Shown here one piece after another: positions 44,342 to 53,410 of a DNA stretch of 64,000 bases. The stretch is from the NCBI RefSeq assembly GCF_019430885.1, contig NZ_JAHYBZ010000011.1, positions 124,001 to 188,000 of the forward strand, written 5' to 3'. The translations under genes and the position numbers were made by a program. The first letter of the stretch is position 1. The number at the start of each line of letters is the position of its first letter. The notes beneath the pieces were generated by a model, which was not told the DNA's origin, searched no databases, and saw only the letters and a list, made by a program, of their open reading frames with translations. This DNA is from Roseomonas alba (GTDB lineage: Bacteria; Pseudomonadota; Alphaproteobacteria; Acetobacterales; Acetobacteraceae).

Positions 44342-46174
44342 TCAGGCGACGCGCCGCTTCGTGACCTGCACCGCCAGCGGCGCCGCGGCGAGATCCACCG
44401 TCGAGGCGCTGACGTTGCGCGCCGTCACGCGCACGCTGTTGTTCGACCAGACATGGCAGTCCAGCACAAAGGCAATGCTGCTGGTGTCGAGCGACGCATC
44501 GGCGAAGTCCCCGCGTCGCGCCCCAGGCACCGTGACGTCGACATTGGCCGTCGCACCCGCGGCCAGGCTCGGCAGATCCCAGCTGGTCTCCAGCGCCAGC
44601 GTCCGCGCGCCCACTGGCAGCGAGGGGCAGCCATAGAGGATCGACGGAGCATCCTCCGGCAGGCCGTAAAGCCGCAGCGCCTCGAGATCGATCTGCCCGT
44701 CAAAGCCGATGATCCCAATCTGCGCAAAGGCCACGCTCGGCCCCAGCCGGATCGTTTGCCGCCGGTTCAGCGAGCTGTCCTGCATCACCGCGCCGGCCTG
44801 CCAGCTCTTGGAGGCGACGACCCACTGCATGGTGGTGCCGGAGGCCAGCACGTCCTCCGCCTGGTCCTCCCGGATGTTCCCCGCGCCGTCGAAGCAGCGG
44901 ACGCAGAGCCGCCCGCCATCAGCGCCATCCGCCAGCCAGTGCGCCAGGGCGAATTCCTTCGCGTGCGTCGTCTGCACCACGAAGGCCACCCCACGATTGG
45001 CGTTCAGCAGCAACCCCCGGCCGGTGCCTGCGATGCCGTCCAGCCCGCTCCAGGACAGCCCCGCCATGGTGGTCTCGGTGGTGGTGGAGGTGGCGATGAC
45101 GCAGGCACCCTCCACCCCGATCTCGGTGTTGCTGTATCGGAAGGCCGCCGCCCGCAGGTTCGGGATATTGGCCAGCAGCCGCGTCAGCCGCGAGGCCGGC
45201 GCCCGGTGGCGGTTGTAGACGGCATTGCCGGCCCGGCTTGCCGTCGCGGTGTAGTCGATCCCGACCTGATAGGTGTTGGACCAGGCCACCTCGTACTCGC
45301 AGTCCGTGGCTGCGGCCGTGTGCCGGGCAGCGATTGGCGAGCAGGCCTCCATCCGCATGCCGCGGGCGATGATGGCGGTGCCGCTGGTCTCGTTCAGGAA
45401 GGGGATGGCGGCGTTGGGATCGAGCTGCCGCAGCTCGAAATTCGGCCCATCGAAGATGTGCCGGTTGTGGTTGTTGTAGGCGCCAGCCTGGCGCGAGAAG
45501 CGCACCCCATAGCGGTCGGCGGTCGCGTTGATGCCGGTGGCGCAGGCGAAGTGGCCGCCATAGTAGCGGATCGAGGTGTTCCAGGCCGTCGCCGTGGCGC
45601 AGTGGACATCGAGGCCGTAGCGGTTGTTCAGGATGCGTCCGAGGATCATCGTGCTGTCCTCGAAGCCGCGGCCGTCGCCCAGCGTGCGCAGCCCGATGCA
45701 GAAGCCTGAGACCAGGCGGAGGTCGAGCAGCGAGGAATCGAGGTTGCGCGCGACGATGCCGATATCGGCCTCGCTGGCCCAGTCCGACTGGATCTGCCGC
45801 GCGACCTGGAGGTTGAGGTAGAGCTTCTCGCCATTGCGGATGGTGCCGCCGTCGCCCAGCGTCAGGACGGTGGCCGACGCATTGGCAGCACCGGTGTACT
45901 GGATGACGCCCTGCATGATCAGCCCGCGAGCGCCGCCGCCGAGAGTGACGCCGGCATCGACGTTCCAGGTGCCGGTCGGGATGACGGCGAGCTTGCCGTC
46001 GGCCGCGGCCCTGTCGAAGCAGGCCTGGATGGCCGCGCGGTCGTTGGCAGCCCCATCGCCCAGCCCGCCAAAGTCGCGCGGCATCACCGCCTCGCGGTCG
46101 CGGAGATACTTCGCCAGATCGGTCTTGGAGATGTTCTGGCCGAGGACCATCAGGTCATCGATGCGGGCGGCCAT
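44342..46174 (-). CDS. Phage tail spike with pectate-lyase-like beta-helix
   Basis: A 610-residue protein. Residues about 30-100 carry the Pectate_lyase_3 start (MPRDFGGLGDGAANDRAAIQ, then ACFDRAAADGKLAVIPTGTW), the usual entry of a right-handed beta-helix in tail spikes; the long Gly/Asn/Thr-rich middle fits the helix. A head-binding N-terminus is very short. It should bind or trim a surface polysaccharide of the host. It is the last gene of the tail operon, 12 bp after the tip protein gene. Confidence 0.75.
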   Translation of the reverse strand: MAARIDDLMVLGQNISKTDLAKYLRDREAVMPRDFGGLGDGAANDRAAIQACFDRAAADGKLAVIPTGTWNVDAGVTLGGGARGLIMQGVIQYTGAANASATVLTLGDGGTIRNGEKLYLNLQVARQIQSDWASEADIGIVARNLDSSLLDLRLVSGFCIGLRTLGDGRGFEDSTMILGRILNNRYGLDVHCATATAWNTSIRYYGGHFACATGINATADRYGVRFSRQAGAYNNHNRHIFDGPNFELRQLDPNAAIPFLNETSGTAIIARGMRMEACSPIAARHTAAATDCEYEVAWSNTYQVGIDYTATASRAGNAVYNRHRAPASRLTRLLANIPNLRAAAFRYSNTEIGVEGACVIATSTTTETTMAGLSWSGLDGIAGTGRGLLLNANRGVAFVVQTTHAKEFALAHWLADGADGGRLCVRCFDGAGNIREDQAEDVLASGTTMQWVVASKSWQAGAVMQDSSLNRRQTIRLGPSVAFAQIGIIGFDGQIDLEALRLYGLPEDAPSILYGCPSLPVGARTLALETSWDLPSLAAGATANVDVTVPGARRGDFADASLDTSSIAFVLDCHVWSNNSVRVTARNVSASTVDLAAAPLAVQVTKRRVA

Positions 46175-46186
46175 GGCTGGCTCCGA

Positions 46187-48181
46187 TCAAAGGGCGGTGG
46201 CGGAGACCGGGCCGGCCAGGGCTGAGACATTGCCCTCGGCCGAGACGCTGCGCAGCCAGTACCAGCGGGTCTGGCCGGTGGTCAGGCCGGTGCGGTCCCA
46301 GAAGAGGCTGGTCGGCTCGGTCGCGAGCTTCACGGCGGCGGCCAGGCTGTTGCTGCTGGCCTCGAAGACCTGCAGCCGGACGGCGTCGGCCGGGAAGCTG
46401 CCAAACAGCCGCACCCCTCCGGCGATCCCGGTCGCCGTGGGCGCCGAAGCGGCGGCCGGCACCAGGGCCTCGCGCCAGCCCGACACCGCGCCACTGCGCG
46501 CCACCGCGCGCGCCCGGAAGGCGGTCGGCTCCGCGGTCGGAATGCCTGCCGCGGTGGCGCCGAGCCCCGCCCCGTAGCCCTGCCAGGTGGCGACGGAGGC
46601 CGGCATGAACTGGACCTCGTAGCCGGCGAGATGGGCGCTCGCGACCGGCGCCCAGGCGATGGACAGCACCGCAAAGGCGCTGCCCTGCGGCGTCTCGACG
46701 CTGATCCAGGCCGGTGTGGCGATGCGCCCCGGATTGGGCAGCACGACGGAGGGGCTGTCGCCGGTGGCGCGCTCATCCACGGCCGGATCCCAATTCCAGA
46801 CTGCGGCATCCTCCTCGGCCAGCACCAGATCGACGCCACCATCCTGGGCGAGGCTCCAGCCGGTGATCCGGGCGGGGAACGGGACCAGCCGGTCGAGGGC
46901 CACGGTCGCCCCCTCCCAGGGCCGCAGCCGCAGCGCCGAGAGTTTTGCGGGAAAGGCCACCGTCCGCTGTCGCCGGTTGCGCTCCAGCGCGACCTTCATC
47001 AGCCGCTGCACGGTCGAGACGGAGGTGGTCAGCGGGAATTCGAGGTCGGTGTAGATGGCCTCGCCGCCATCCTCGGCGACGTAGTTGCTGGCGAGCAGCG
47101 GCGGCGCGTCGGTCGGCTGCCAATTGGCCGAGGGCTCGACATAGACGGCCCGCACCCCGTTGAAGAGGTCCCGCCGCGCCCGACTGCCCTGGATGGTGAC
47201 GTCGCCGCGCAAATCGTCCGAGGTGAGCGTGGCCACCGGCAGCGCCGGCCCACCCGCATGGATGAAGAACCGCCCGCCCGAGACCACCAACGCGCCGGCC
47301 ATGGCCGCGACCAGTTTTTCGGTGATGGCGATCTTGCCCTCGGCCAGCGAGAGCGTGCCGTTGCAGGTATAGCGCCGCTCGGCGGTGCCGGCGGCCGTGC
47401 CCATGATCTCGTCGCAGATGTTCGCCGCGGCGATCAGGCAGGGGATGTCGATGTCATCCCAACTGGCCCGCCAGCCGAAGGAGGCGGTGATGTACCAGGC
47501 GAGGCAGAGCGCCGGGTTGTCGGACCAGCCGACGATGCCCGTCCGCGGATCGAGGATGGTGTCAGCACCCTCGACGAGGGCGGCCATGTTCGGTGGGCCG
47601 GAGGGAAAGGCCTCGGCTGTGATCTTGAGCCGGACGGCGATGTAGGCACGGCCCTGGCCGCGATGCGCCGCCGTCCATTTGCCATCGGTCTCCGCCACCA
47701 GATTGGCGTCGGCTGTCTGGTCGGGCTCGCCCAGATGCCGATCGACCCGGACGAGGCCTGCGAAGCTGGCATCGGTCTCCGCCTTGTCGCCGAGCCAGAC
47801 CTCGCCGATGCCGCGCACGCGATGGGCCGCCACCACGACGACGGAATAGAAATAGCCATCATCCCGCCCGGCATCGTCAGTCGCCGAGTGCAGAAAGACG
47901 ATGGGCCCGCCGACCTTGACCCGGCCGAGGACGATCTGGTGCTCGGTGATCGCCTGGCGGAAGGACTGGGTGCGCGTCGTGGCGGTGGTGGTGAGGGTGT
48001 CGGCGGCGATGGCCGCGGCGGTGGTGGAGGCGGCCTTCTTGGTCGGGAAGATCGCCTGGCCGATGGATGAGACGACGAAGGCCGCGCCAGCGGCGACCAC
48101 CGCGCCGATGATGCCGCCACCCACAGCGGCCGAGGCGATGCCGCCGGCGACCACGGCGATCAGGGGAACGGCAGCGGGCAT
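46187..48181 (-). CDS. Phage tail tip / host-specificity protein (gpJ-like)
   Basis: I start at ATG 48181 (664 residues), 1 base after the stop of the upstream gene. The N-terminus is a Gly/Ala-rich hydrophobic stretch (VAGGIASAAVGGGIIGAVVAAG), a feature of gpJ-type central fibre proteins. A middle domain (about 230-450) and fibronectin-like repeats at the C-terminus (WYWLRSVSAEGNVSALAGPV) follow. It forms the tip of the tail and contacts the host. Confidence 0.7.
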   Translation of the reverse strand: MPAAVPLIAVVAGGIASAAVGGGIIGAVVAAGAAFVVSSIGQAIFPTKKAASTTAAAIAADTLTTTATTRTQSFRQAITEHQIVLGRVKVGGPIVFLHSATDDAGRDDGYFYSVVVVAAHRVRGIGEVWLGDKAETDASFAGLVRVDRHLGEPDQTADANLVAETDGKWTAAHRGQGRAYIAVRLKITAEAFPSGPPNMAALVEGADTILDPRTGIVGWSDNPALCLAWYITASFGWRASWDDIDIPCLIAAANICDEIMGTAAGTAERRYTCNGTLSLAEGKIAITEKLVAAMAGALVVSGGRFFIHAGGPALPVATLTSDDLRGDVTIQGSRARRDLFNGVRAVYVEPSANWQPTDAPPLLASNYVAEDGGEAIYTDLEFPLTTSVSTVQRLMKVALERNRRQRTVAFPAKLSALRLRPWEGATVALDRLVPFPARITGWSLAQDGGVDLVLAEEDAAVWNWDPAVDERATGDSPSVVLPNPGRIATPAWISVETPQGSAFAVLSIAWAPVASAHLAGYEVQFMPASVATWQGYGAGLGATAAGIPTAEPTAFRARAVARSGAVSGWREALVPAAASAPTATGIAGGVRLFGSFPADAVRLQVFEASSNSLAAAVKLATEPTSLFWDRTGLTTGQTRWYWLRSVSAEGNVSALAGPVSATAL

Positions 48182-48182
48182 G

Positions 48183-48536
48183 TCAGCCGATCCTCCAACC
48201 GACGGTGCAGGTATTGAGCGGCTGGCGCACCAGCCCGCGCGGCCCGACGAAGGCAGCACGGCCGCCATCGACGACCACGCCGAGCCGCGGCGGGTCGCCC
48301 GCCAGGACGACGTCGCCGGCGCGGGCAAAGGCCGGCGGGATGCGCGGGAAGCCAGCGCTGTCGGCAGTGGCCTCGAGGTCCGGCAGGATACGCACCCTCG
48401 GCCGAGTGCCGGTCACCGCCTCCACCGCGGCCAGGGCAAACCGCCCGCAGTTCCAGCGATGGGCGTCAAAGGCGCGCGCCTCGGCCGCCGACAGCAGGGC
48501 TGCCAGCCGGCCAGGCCAATCAGGGCTCCGCGTCAC
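48183..48536 (-). CDS. Phage tail assembly protein, DUF6950/NlpC-like
   Basis: A 117-residue protein located between the distal tail protein and the tip protein, where lambda has gpK. It contains HRWNCGRFALAAVEAVTG, a Cys-containing helix typical of the NlpC/P60-like tail proteins, and GDVVLAGDPPRLGVVVDGG with a possible partner His position replaced. It may be a non-catalytic structural version. Its start overlaps the upstream stop. Confidence 0.6.
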   Translation of the reverse strand: MTRSPDWPGRLAALLSAAEARAFDAHRWNCGRFALAAVEAVTGTRPRVRILPDLEATADSAGFPRIPPAFARAGDVVLAGDPPRLGVVVDGGRAAFVGPRGLVRQPLNTCTVGWRIG

Positions 48537-49111
48537 GACGCCGGCAGGCTGATCTGCGCCTCCTGCAGCGCCGGGACGAACTCGAAGAAGCGATCGCCCG
48601 GGTATTCGGCCTGCTGGTCGGCATCGGTGTAGCGACGCACCTCGGCGCGCTCGAGGTCCACGAGGCGGCTTTCGCAGGTGAGCGAGACGCGCGGCTCGGC
48701 GCCGTCCACCACCTCCATCGTGTCCATCAGCCCGGCCCAGAGCGGAAAGGGGTCGGCGACAAAGGCGCCCTCGGCATCGAGCAGCCCGCCCCAGAGCCGG
48801 GCGGTGCGCAGCCGAAAGCTCCGCTCGGCCAGCGCGATGTCCACGACCGTCTGCGGCACCGGCGAGAGTGCCAAGGTCAGCTGCACGGCGCGGATCTCCG
48901 TCGTCTCCTCGATCTCGCCGACGGCGCCCAGCGATCCGACCCCCTCGAACACCATCCCGGCCCAGTGCAGCTGACCGAGCCCGGTCCAGGCACGAAAGGG
49001 ACCGGAGGCGAAGTCGAGATCGACCAGGATGATAGGGGTGGCGACCGGCGCGGTGGCCGCGGCCGCCGCCTGGAGCGACAGGCGCGGCGTCGCCGAAATA
49101 CCGTCCGTCAT
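48533..49111 (-). CDS. Phage distal tail protein (192 aa)
   Basis: A 192-residue protein starting at ATG 49111, overlapping the upstream stop (ATGA). The sequence (PIILVDLDFASGPFRAWTGLG; later AEVRRYTDADQQAEYPGDRFFE) matches a family found in siphophage tail modules of alphaproteobacteria. The position suggests a hub or distal tail subunit. No catalytic motif is visible. Confidence 0.6.
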   Translation of the reverse strand: MTDGISATPRLSLQAAAAATAPVATPIILVDLDFASGPFRAWTGLGQLHWAGMVFEGVGSLGAVGEIEETTEIRAVQLTLALSPVPQTVVDIALAERSFRLRTARLWGGLLDAEGAFVADPFPLWAGLMDTMEVVDGAEPRVSLTCESRLVDLERAEVRRYTDADQQAEYPGDRFFEFVPALQEAQISLPAS

Positions 49112-49797
49112 GGGAGCGCCTCCTCCAGGCGGATGGTGATGGCCGTGAAGCGCCCCGGCCGGGTGGGGTTGATGCCCTCGTCGTCGGAGACCAGCCGCAT
49201 CGCCACGGTCGGCTGGGTCAGCACCAGCGGTTCCGACACCGCGGCCGGCGCCCGCAGCGGTGGGCCGATCGGGATGGTGGCGGTGCCGCTGCCGGAGGCG
49301 GTGATCGTCTCGGTCGCCATGTAGAGCCGGCCGGCAAGGCCGATATGGTCGCCGGCGCCAACCGCCACCGCGTTCGGCCACCAGCCCTGGGTCTGGATGC
49401 TGAGCGCCCCGCGGGTGGCACCGGCCGCCAGCGCCGGGGTGCCCGAGCCCACCACCAGCCCCGTGCCATCCGTGAAGATCGTGCTGTCGGAGAAGGAGTA
49501 CGGCCCGGTCGGCACATCGCCCTGGCTGCGCGGATCGCCAGTGCGGTATTCGCGCCGCCAGTCCCAGATGCGCACCGTGTTGGCGGAGCCGGCCAGCGCC
49601 GCCAGCAGCCCCTCCAGCACGCCGGCACGGACCCGATCCAATGGATCGAACGTCGCCTCCGCCATCCAGCGCGCGCCCTCGCGCCGTATCACCTGCGTCA
49701 CGCGGTTGATCGGCGAGGCAAAGCGCAGCGTGTTGTGCTGGAGGTAGAAGCTCAGCCGCGAGGGCCGCAGCGAGGCGGGCCAGGCATATTCGATCAT
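49108..49797 (-). CDS. Phage distal tail protein (229 aa)
   Basis: A 229-residue protein from ATG 49797. It has SLRPSRLSFYLQHNTLRFASP and RFTAITIRLEEALP, typical of structural tail proteins with a jelly-roll or tube fold. It directly follows the tape measure gene (8 bp), the place of the distal tail protein in many siphophages. It overlaps the next gene by four bases. Confidence 0.6.
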   Translation of the reverse strand: MIEYAWPASLRPSRLSFYLQHNTLRFASPINRVTQVIRREGARWMAEATFDPLDRVRAGVLEGLLAALAGSANTVRIWDWRREYRTGDPRSQGDVPTGPYSFSDSTIFTDGTGLVVGSGTPALAAGATRGALSIQTQGWWPNAVAVGAGDHIGLAGRLYMATETITASGSGTATIPIGPPLRAPAAVSEPLVLTQPTVAMRLVSDDEGINPTRPGRFTAITIRLEEALP

Positions 49798-49805
49798 GGC
49801 GCCCC

Positions 49806-51974
49806 CTAGCCGCGGACGGTCTTGTAGGCCGCGCCACCGCGACGGATGGCATCCAGCGTCATGGCGGAAGCCTGCCGGGCGATCTGGCCCGACAGCATGC
49901 GCAGCCGGACCTCGACGCCGGCATCGGCGCCGCGGGCATCGATGGTGATGTTGGTGGTGATGGAGGCGCCGGCCGGCGCGGTGCCGTTCGGCAGCACCGT
50001 GCCGCCGCGATCCGGCACGAACCACTCCGGCCCGCGCTCGCCGACGATATAGGGCTGGCCGGCGGCGACCGGACCGCCCTCGGCCCGAAAGAGCCCACCG
50101 AGCCAGGAGCCGATCCCATCCATCCAGCTGCTGGCGCCGAGGCTGTTGAGCCCGGTAGAGACGGCATTGCCCAGCGGCTCGGTGATCGTCTTGCGGGCGA
50201 TGATGCGGGCGATGTCCTGCAACAGGCCCTGCATGACCTTGGAGAGCTTCTCGCCCTTGACGATGGCGTCCTCGAAGGCGCTGGAGAATGTCAGGCCGAG
50301 CTCGCGGACGGTATCGGAGGTGCGTTCCGCGCCGCGCTGCACACGCTCCTCCGCCCGTTCCAGCTCCTCCATCGCCGCGACCGCCTCGCGCTGGATGGTC
50401 TCGTCGGGCACCGCCCGGCCGGCCCGTTCCGCGCGCTCCACCAGGCTGGACAGGGTGCCGAGGCGGCGCTGGTAGCGCTCATAGGCCGTCTCATTGTTCT
50501 GGATGAGCCGCTCGCGCTCGCGCAGCAGCTCGTTGAGCTCGCGCTCCGCCTCGCGCGCCTCCCGTGCGCCCTCGGTGCTGGCGCGGCGGATCGCGGCGAC
50601 GCGCGGCTCCAGCCTGCGCAACGCCTCGTCGCGCTCCTGCAGGGCCAGGGTCTCGAGGCGCGTGCGCTCGGCGGCGGTGACCCCGCCGGCCGCCTCAGCC
50701 TCGCGCAGGCGGCGGACGCGTTCCTCGTATTCCCGGTTGATCCGGAAGCGGTCGTCGAGGTCGCGGGTGAGCTCCTGGACGTCCTGGGAGGCGCGGCGGC
50801 GGCGGGCCTCGGCTGCGGCAGTGGCCGCTGTCTCCTGCTCAGTCCGCTGGCGTTCGCCGGCGGCCTGCTCGCCGCGGCTGATCTCGGCCTGGAGTTCCGC
50901 GTATTGCCGGCGCAGCTCCTCCAGCCGGGCGGTGCGATCGACCCCGGCCTGCTGCTCGGCGGCACCGACCAGGCCGGGACGGATGCTGCCGCGGCGGGTC
51001 TGGGCGGTGAGGCTGGGCCGGCCGTCATTCTCGCTCTCCAGCCGCGCGATCTGCGCCGCCAGCGCCTCAGCCTGGCGACGCATGCCGGCGAAGCGCTCCT
51101 CCTCGCTGAGCAGGCCGGCGCCCTGGCGCACGCCGTCCACCGCCCGGGCTGCGGCCGACAGGGCGCGGGCCAGGGTGTTGGACAGGCCAATCGCGCGGTC
51201 GAGCTGGCCGAGGAAGTTTTCGGTCGACGCCGTCAGCTGCCCGAAGGCGCGACCGAGGGAGAGCGGCGCCTTGTCGAGCTCGGCGCCGAGACGCTCGGTG
51301 GCGCGCAGCAGCGCCGGAAAGACCCGCTCGGCGGTGAGCTTGCCCTCGGAGCCGAGCTTGCGCAGTTCGCCGATCGAGACGCCGAGCTCGCGGGCGAGAC
51401 CCTCGGCCAGCAGCGGCATGGCCTCGAGGATGGAGCGCAGCTCGTCACCCTGCAGCACGCCGGAGGCGAGCGCCTGGGCGAGCTGGAGGGTGGCGGAGGA
51501 GATCTCCTGGGTCGACGCGCCGGAGACGATGGCCACGCGCTGCAGGCCACCGACCAGGCGGACCACCTGGTCGGAGGTGGCGCCGATCTCCCGTGCTGCG
51601 ATCGAGAAGCGCTGGAAGGCGTCGACGCTCTCGGAGACGGCGACGCCGGTGGACAGCGCGTTGCGGTAGAGCGCCTCGTAGACCTGCCCGGCGCGCTCGA
51701 CCGAGCCGGTGGCATTCTGCAGGCGGGACAGGCTCTGGGTGAGCGCGTCGCCGGCCTGGACCAGGGCGCGGGCCGCGACCGCCACGCCGGCGAGCTGGAT
51801 GCCGCGCGTGGCGAGGTCGAGCAGGTCGAGCGAACGGGAGGCGCGTTCGGCGCCGCCCTTGATCTGGTCGAGGGAGCGCTGACCGGTCTCGCCAACCTCG
51901 CGCAGCCCGGCCTTGACCCGGGCGGCATCATCCAGCGAGAGGCGGACGGAGACGCGGCGGGTGGCGTCAGCCAT
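49806..51974 (-). CDS. Tail tape measure protein
   Basis: A 722-residue protein. Residues about 60-270 match the lambda gpH-type tape-measure domain (SLSRLQNATGSVERAGQVYE, QRVAIVSGASTQEISSATLQ, GDELRSILEAMP). About 330-570 form a long Arg/Glu-rich coiled coil, and the C-terminus has the usual GGPVAAGQPYIVGERGPEWF motif. It sets tail length, here probably a tail of roughly 100 nm by the common 0.15 nm per residue rule. Its ATG overlaps the stop of the frameshifted chaperone gene. Confidence 0.9.
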   Translation of the reverse strand: MADATRRVSVRLSLDDAARVKAGLREVGETGQRSLDQIKGGAERASRSLDLLDLATRGIQLAGVAVAARALVQAGDALTQSLSRLQNATGSVERAGQVYEALYRNALSTGVAVSESVDAFQRFSIAAREIGATSDQVVRLVGGLQRVAIVSGASTQEISSATLQLAQALASGVLQGDELRSILEAMPLLAEGLARELGVSIGELRKLGSEGKLTAERVFPALLRATERLGAELDKAPLSLGRAFGQLTASTENFLGQLDRAIGLSNTLARALSAAARAVDGVRQGAGLLSEEERFAGMRRQAEALAAQIARLESENDGRPSLTAQTRRGSIRPGLVGAAEQQAGVDRTARLEELRRQYAELQAEISRGEQAAGERQRTEQETAATAAAEARRRRASQDVQELTRDLDDRFRINREYEERVRRLREAEAAGGVTAAERTRLETLALQERDEALRRLEPRVAAIRRASTEGAREAREAERELNELLRERERLIQNNETAYERYQRRLGTLSSLVERAERAGRAVPDETIQREAVAAMEELERAEERVQRGAERTSDTVRELGLTFSSAFEDAIVKGEKLSKVMQGLLQDIARIIARKTITEPLGNAVSTGLNSLGASSWMDGIGSWLGGLFRAEGGPVAAGQPYIVGERGPEWFVPDRGGTVLPNGTAPAGASITTNITIDARGADAGVEVRLRMLSGQIARQASAMTLDAIRRGGAAYKTVRG

Positions 51975-52667
51975 CGGGCTTGGTCTCCCCGTCGCGGCGG
52001 GCGGCAGCGCCCTCGGCCATGCCGATGCGGATGGCGAGCAGCAGCTCGGCTGCGGCCCAGCCCCCCGCGCTCATCTCGCGCGCCGCGGCGAGCGCGCCCG
52101 CAGTGTCGAGCGTCAGGCCCGTCATGGTGGCTTCGGCGCAAGCGGTGCCGGCGGACCAGCAGGCGTGCCCCTCAAGGCTGGTCGGCGCATGCGAGGCATA
52201 GGGACACGCAGCACCGCAGTCGCGCGCGAGGGCGGCGCAGCCACGGCAATACTCGGGCCCGCGGCCGAAGTGCCAGGCTGCGCGGGCCCTCAGCCGTTTC
52301 CCTCGGCGGCCACCGCTGCGACGGGGGCGGTGGCGCGGTCCCAGAAGGCAGCGGCGATGTCGTCGAGGTCCATCAGGCGCTCGACTGCCTCGGATGAGAG
52401 CAGCAGCGGCTTGCCGGCGGCGTCGCCAATGCCCTCCCAGGCCGTCACCGCATGGCGGGCCAGCGCCTTGACGAGGAAGGCGAAGGACAGGCCGCGTGAC
52501 ATGTCGGGGTCAAGGTCCGGGTCGGCGATGCGGATCGCGGCGAGCTGGCGCGCGGCAGCGGCCTGGGCCGCGGCCATGACAGCGGTTGTCACCGGCCGGA
52601 TCTCCACGCGCACGCCACGCGGTAGGTCGAGCCAGTATGGCTCGGCCGGGAGGTCAAGAGTCAGCAT
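51967..52667 (-). CDS. Tail assembly chaperone, long frameshift product (gpGT-like)
   Basis: The shorter chaperone frame is joined by a -1 frameshift at 52296-52302 to a second frame that has no start codon of its own. The product is about 233 residues: the first 124 from the upstream frame, then KRLRARAAWHFGRGPEYC and a Cys-rich segment (CRGCAALARDCGAACPYASH) ending ETKPDG. The second frame ends inside the first codons of the tape measure gene. This is the arrangement of lambda genes G and T, where both products together fold the tape measure and attract tail-tube subunits. Confidence 0.75.
52290..52667 (-). CDS. Tail assembly chaperone, short product (gpG-like)
   Basis: A 125-residue protein (MLTLDLPAEPYWLDLPRGVR) with a helical core, directly upstream of the tape measure region where gpG is expected. 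Most ribosomes should end here at the TGA; a minority shift at GGGAAAC three codons before the stop. Confidence 0.75.
   Translation of the reverse strand: MLTLDLPAEPYWLDLPRGVRVEIRPVTTAVMAAAQAAAARQLAAIRIADPDLDPDMSRGLSFAFLVKALARHAVTAWEGIGDAAGKPLLLSSEAVERLMDLDDIAAAFWDRATAPVAAVAAEGNG
52296..52302 (-). promoter_or_regulatory. Slippery heptamer G GGA AAC for -1 ribosomal frameshift
   Basis: On the minus strand the end of the short chaperone reads GAG GGA AAC GGC TGA. The heptamer GGGAAAC is in the X-XXY-YYZ phase. Slipping back one base gives AAA CGG CTG AGG and an open frame of 109 codons. Confidence 0.75.
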
Positions 52668-52988
52668 GGGATTTCGTATCCTTGGGAAAGGATCTGAATC
52701 GGCTTGCTCACAAGAATGCAGCCGACGCCAGAAAGATTATGCTGAGGCAGCGAATGGCAGAGTTGCCTCGTACGTCAGGTAAATATCCTCGGCTTTCACT
52801 TGCCTGGTGCATGCATTCCTGTATGAGTGCCCCCGCCGTAAATAGAGGTGCAGGGTGGTGGTTCCTGCGCCTGTCTGAGACGGGTTCTTCTCTGCCTCGG
52901 CGTCAACCTGATCCGTTCGGGAATGGCGCTTTGGACCCCCAGTGGCCGGCTCCGAACGACAAATTGGAAGCCGCGCATGCCGCCTATC
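52668..52988. other. Lower-GC gap between tail chaperone and SMR gene
   Basis: About 320 bp without a supported gene, visibly less GC-rich than the flanking phage genes. It must contain the promoter of the plus-strand SMR gene. Confidence 0.5.
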
Positions 52989-53321
52989 ATGACCGCGTAC
53001 ATCGCCCTTGCATTTGCCATCGTGCTGGAGGTGAGCGGTTCAACCTTCCTGCAGAAATCAGCGCAATTCACCCGGCCTTGGCCGACCGCGGCCATGGCCC
53101 TCTGCTACGTGGCGTCGTTCTTCGCCTTGTCGCAGGCCCTGAAGGTCCTGCCGCTCGGCATCGCCTACGCGATCTGGGCGGGACTGGGAATCATTCTGAC
53201 CGCCGTCATAAGCGTCATTGTGCTTCGACAGGCGCTCGATATTGCCGCTTGGCTCGGCATAGGCTTTATCGTCGTCGGCGTGATCATCATGAATGTGTTC
53301 TCGCGAACCGCAGGGCACTGA
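52989..53321 (+). CDS. SMR multidrug efflux protein (EmrE/QacE-like)
   Basis: A 110-residue four-helix protein starting MTAYIALAFAIVLEVSGS. The essential Glu14 is exactly at position 14, and the family patterns ALSQALKVLPLGIAYAIWAG and ILRQ-type VIVLRQALDIAAWLGI are present. EmrE-type dimers exchange cationic drugs for protons. An in-frame ATG 12 bases upstream is an alternative. It stands opposite to the phage operon between tail chaperone and tail tube genes, flanked by lower-GC DNA, which marks it as a cargo (moron) gene. Confidence 0.9.
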   Translation: MTAYIALAFAIVLEVSGSTFLQKSAQFTRPWPTAAMALCYVASFFALSQALKVLPLGIAYAIWAGLGIILTAVISVIVLRQALDIAAWLGIGFIVVGVIIMNVFSRTAGH

Positions 53322-53410
53322 ATTCGCGGGCGCTCGCCGTCATTGCGAAAACACTGATGCCGAATTCTCCATCCTATGCGTTCACGGCCTGCGCATCTGT
53401 GCTTAAGGCG

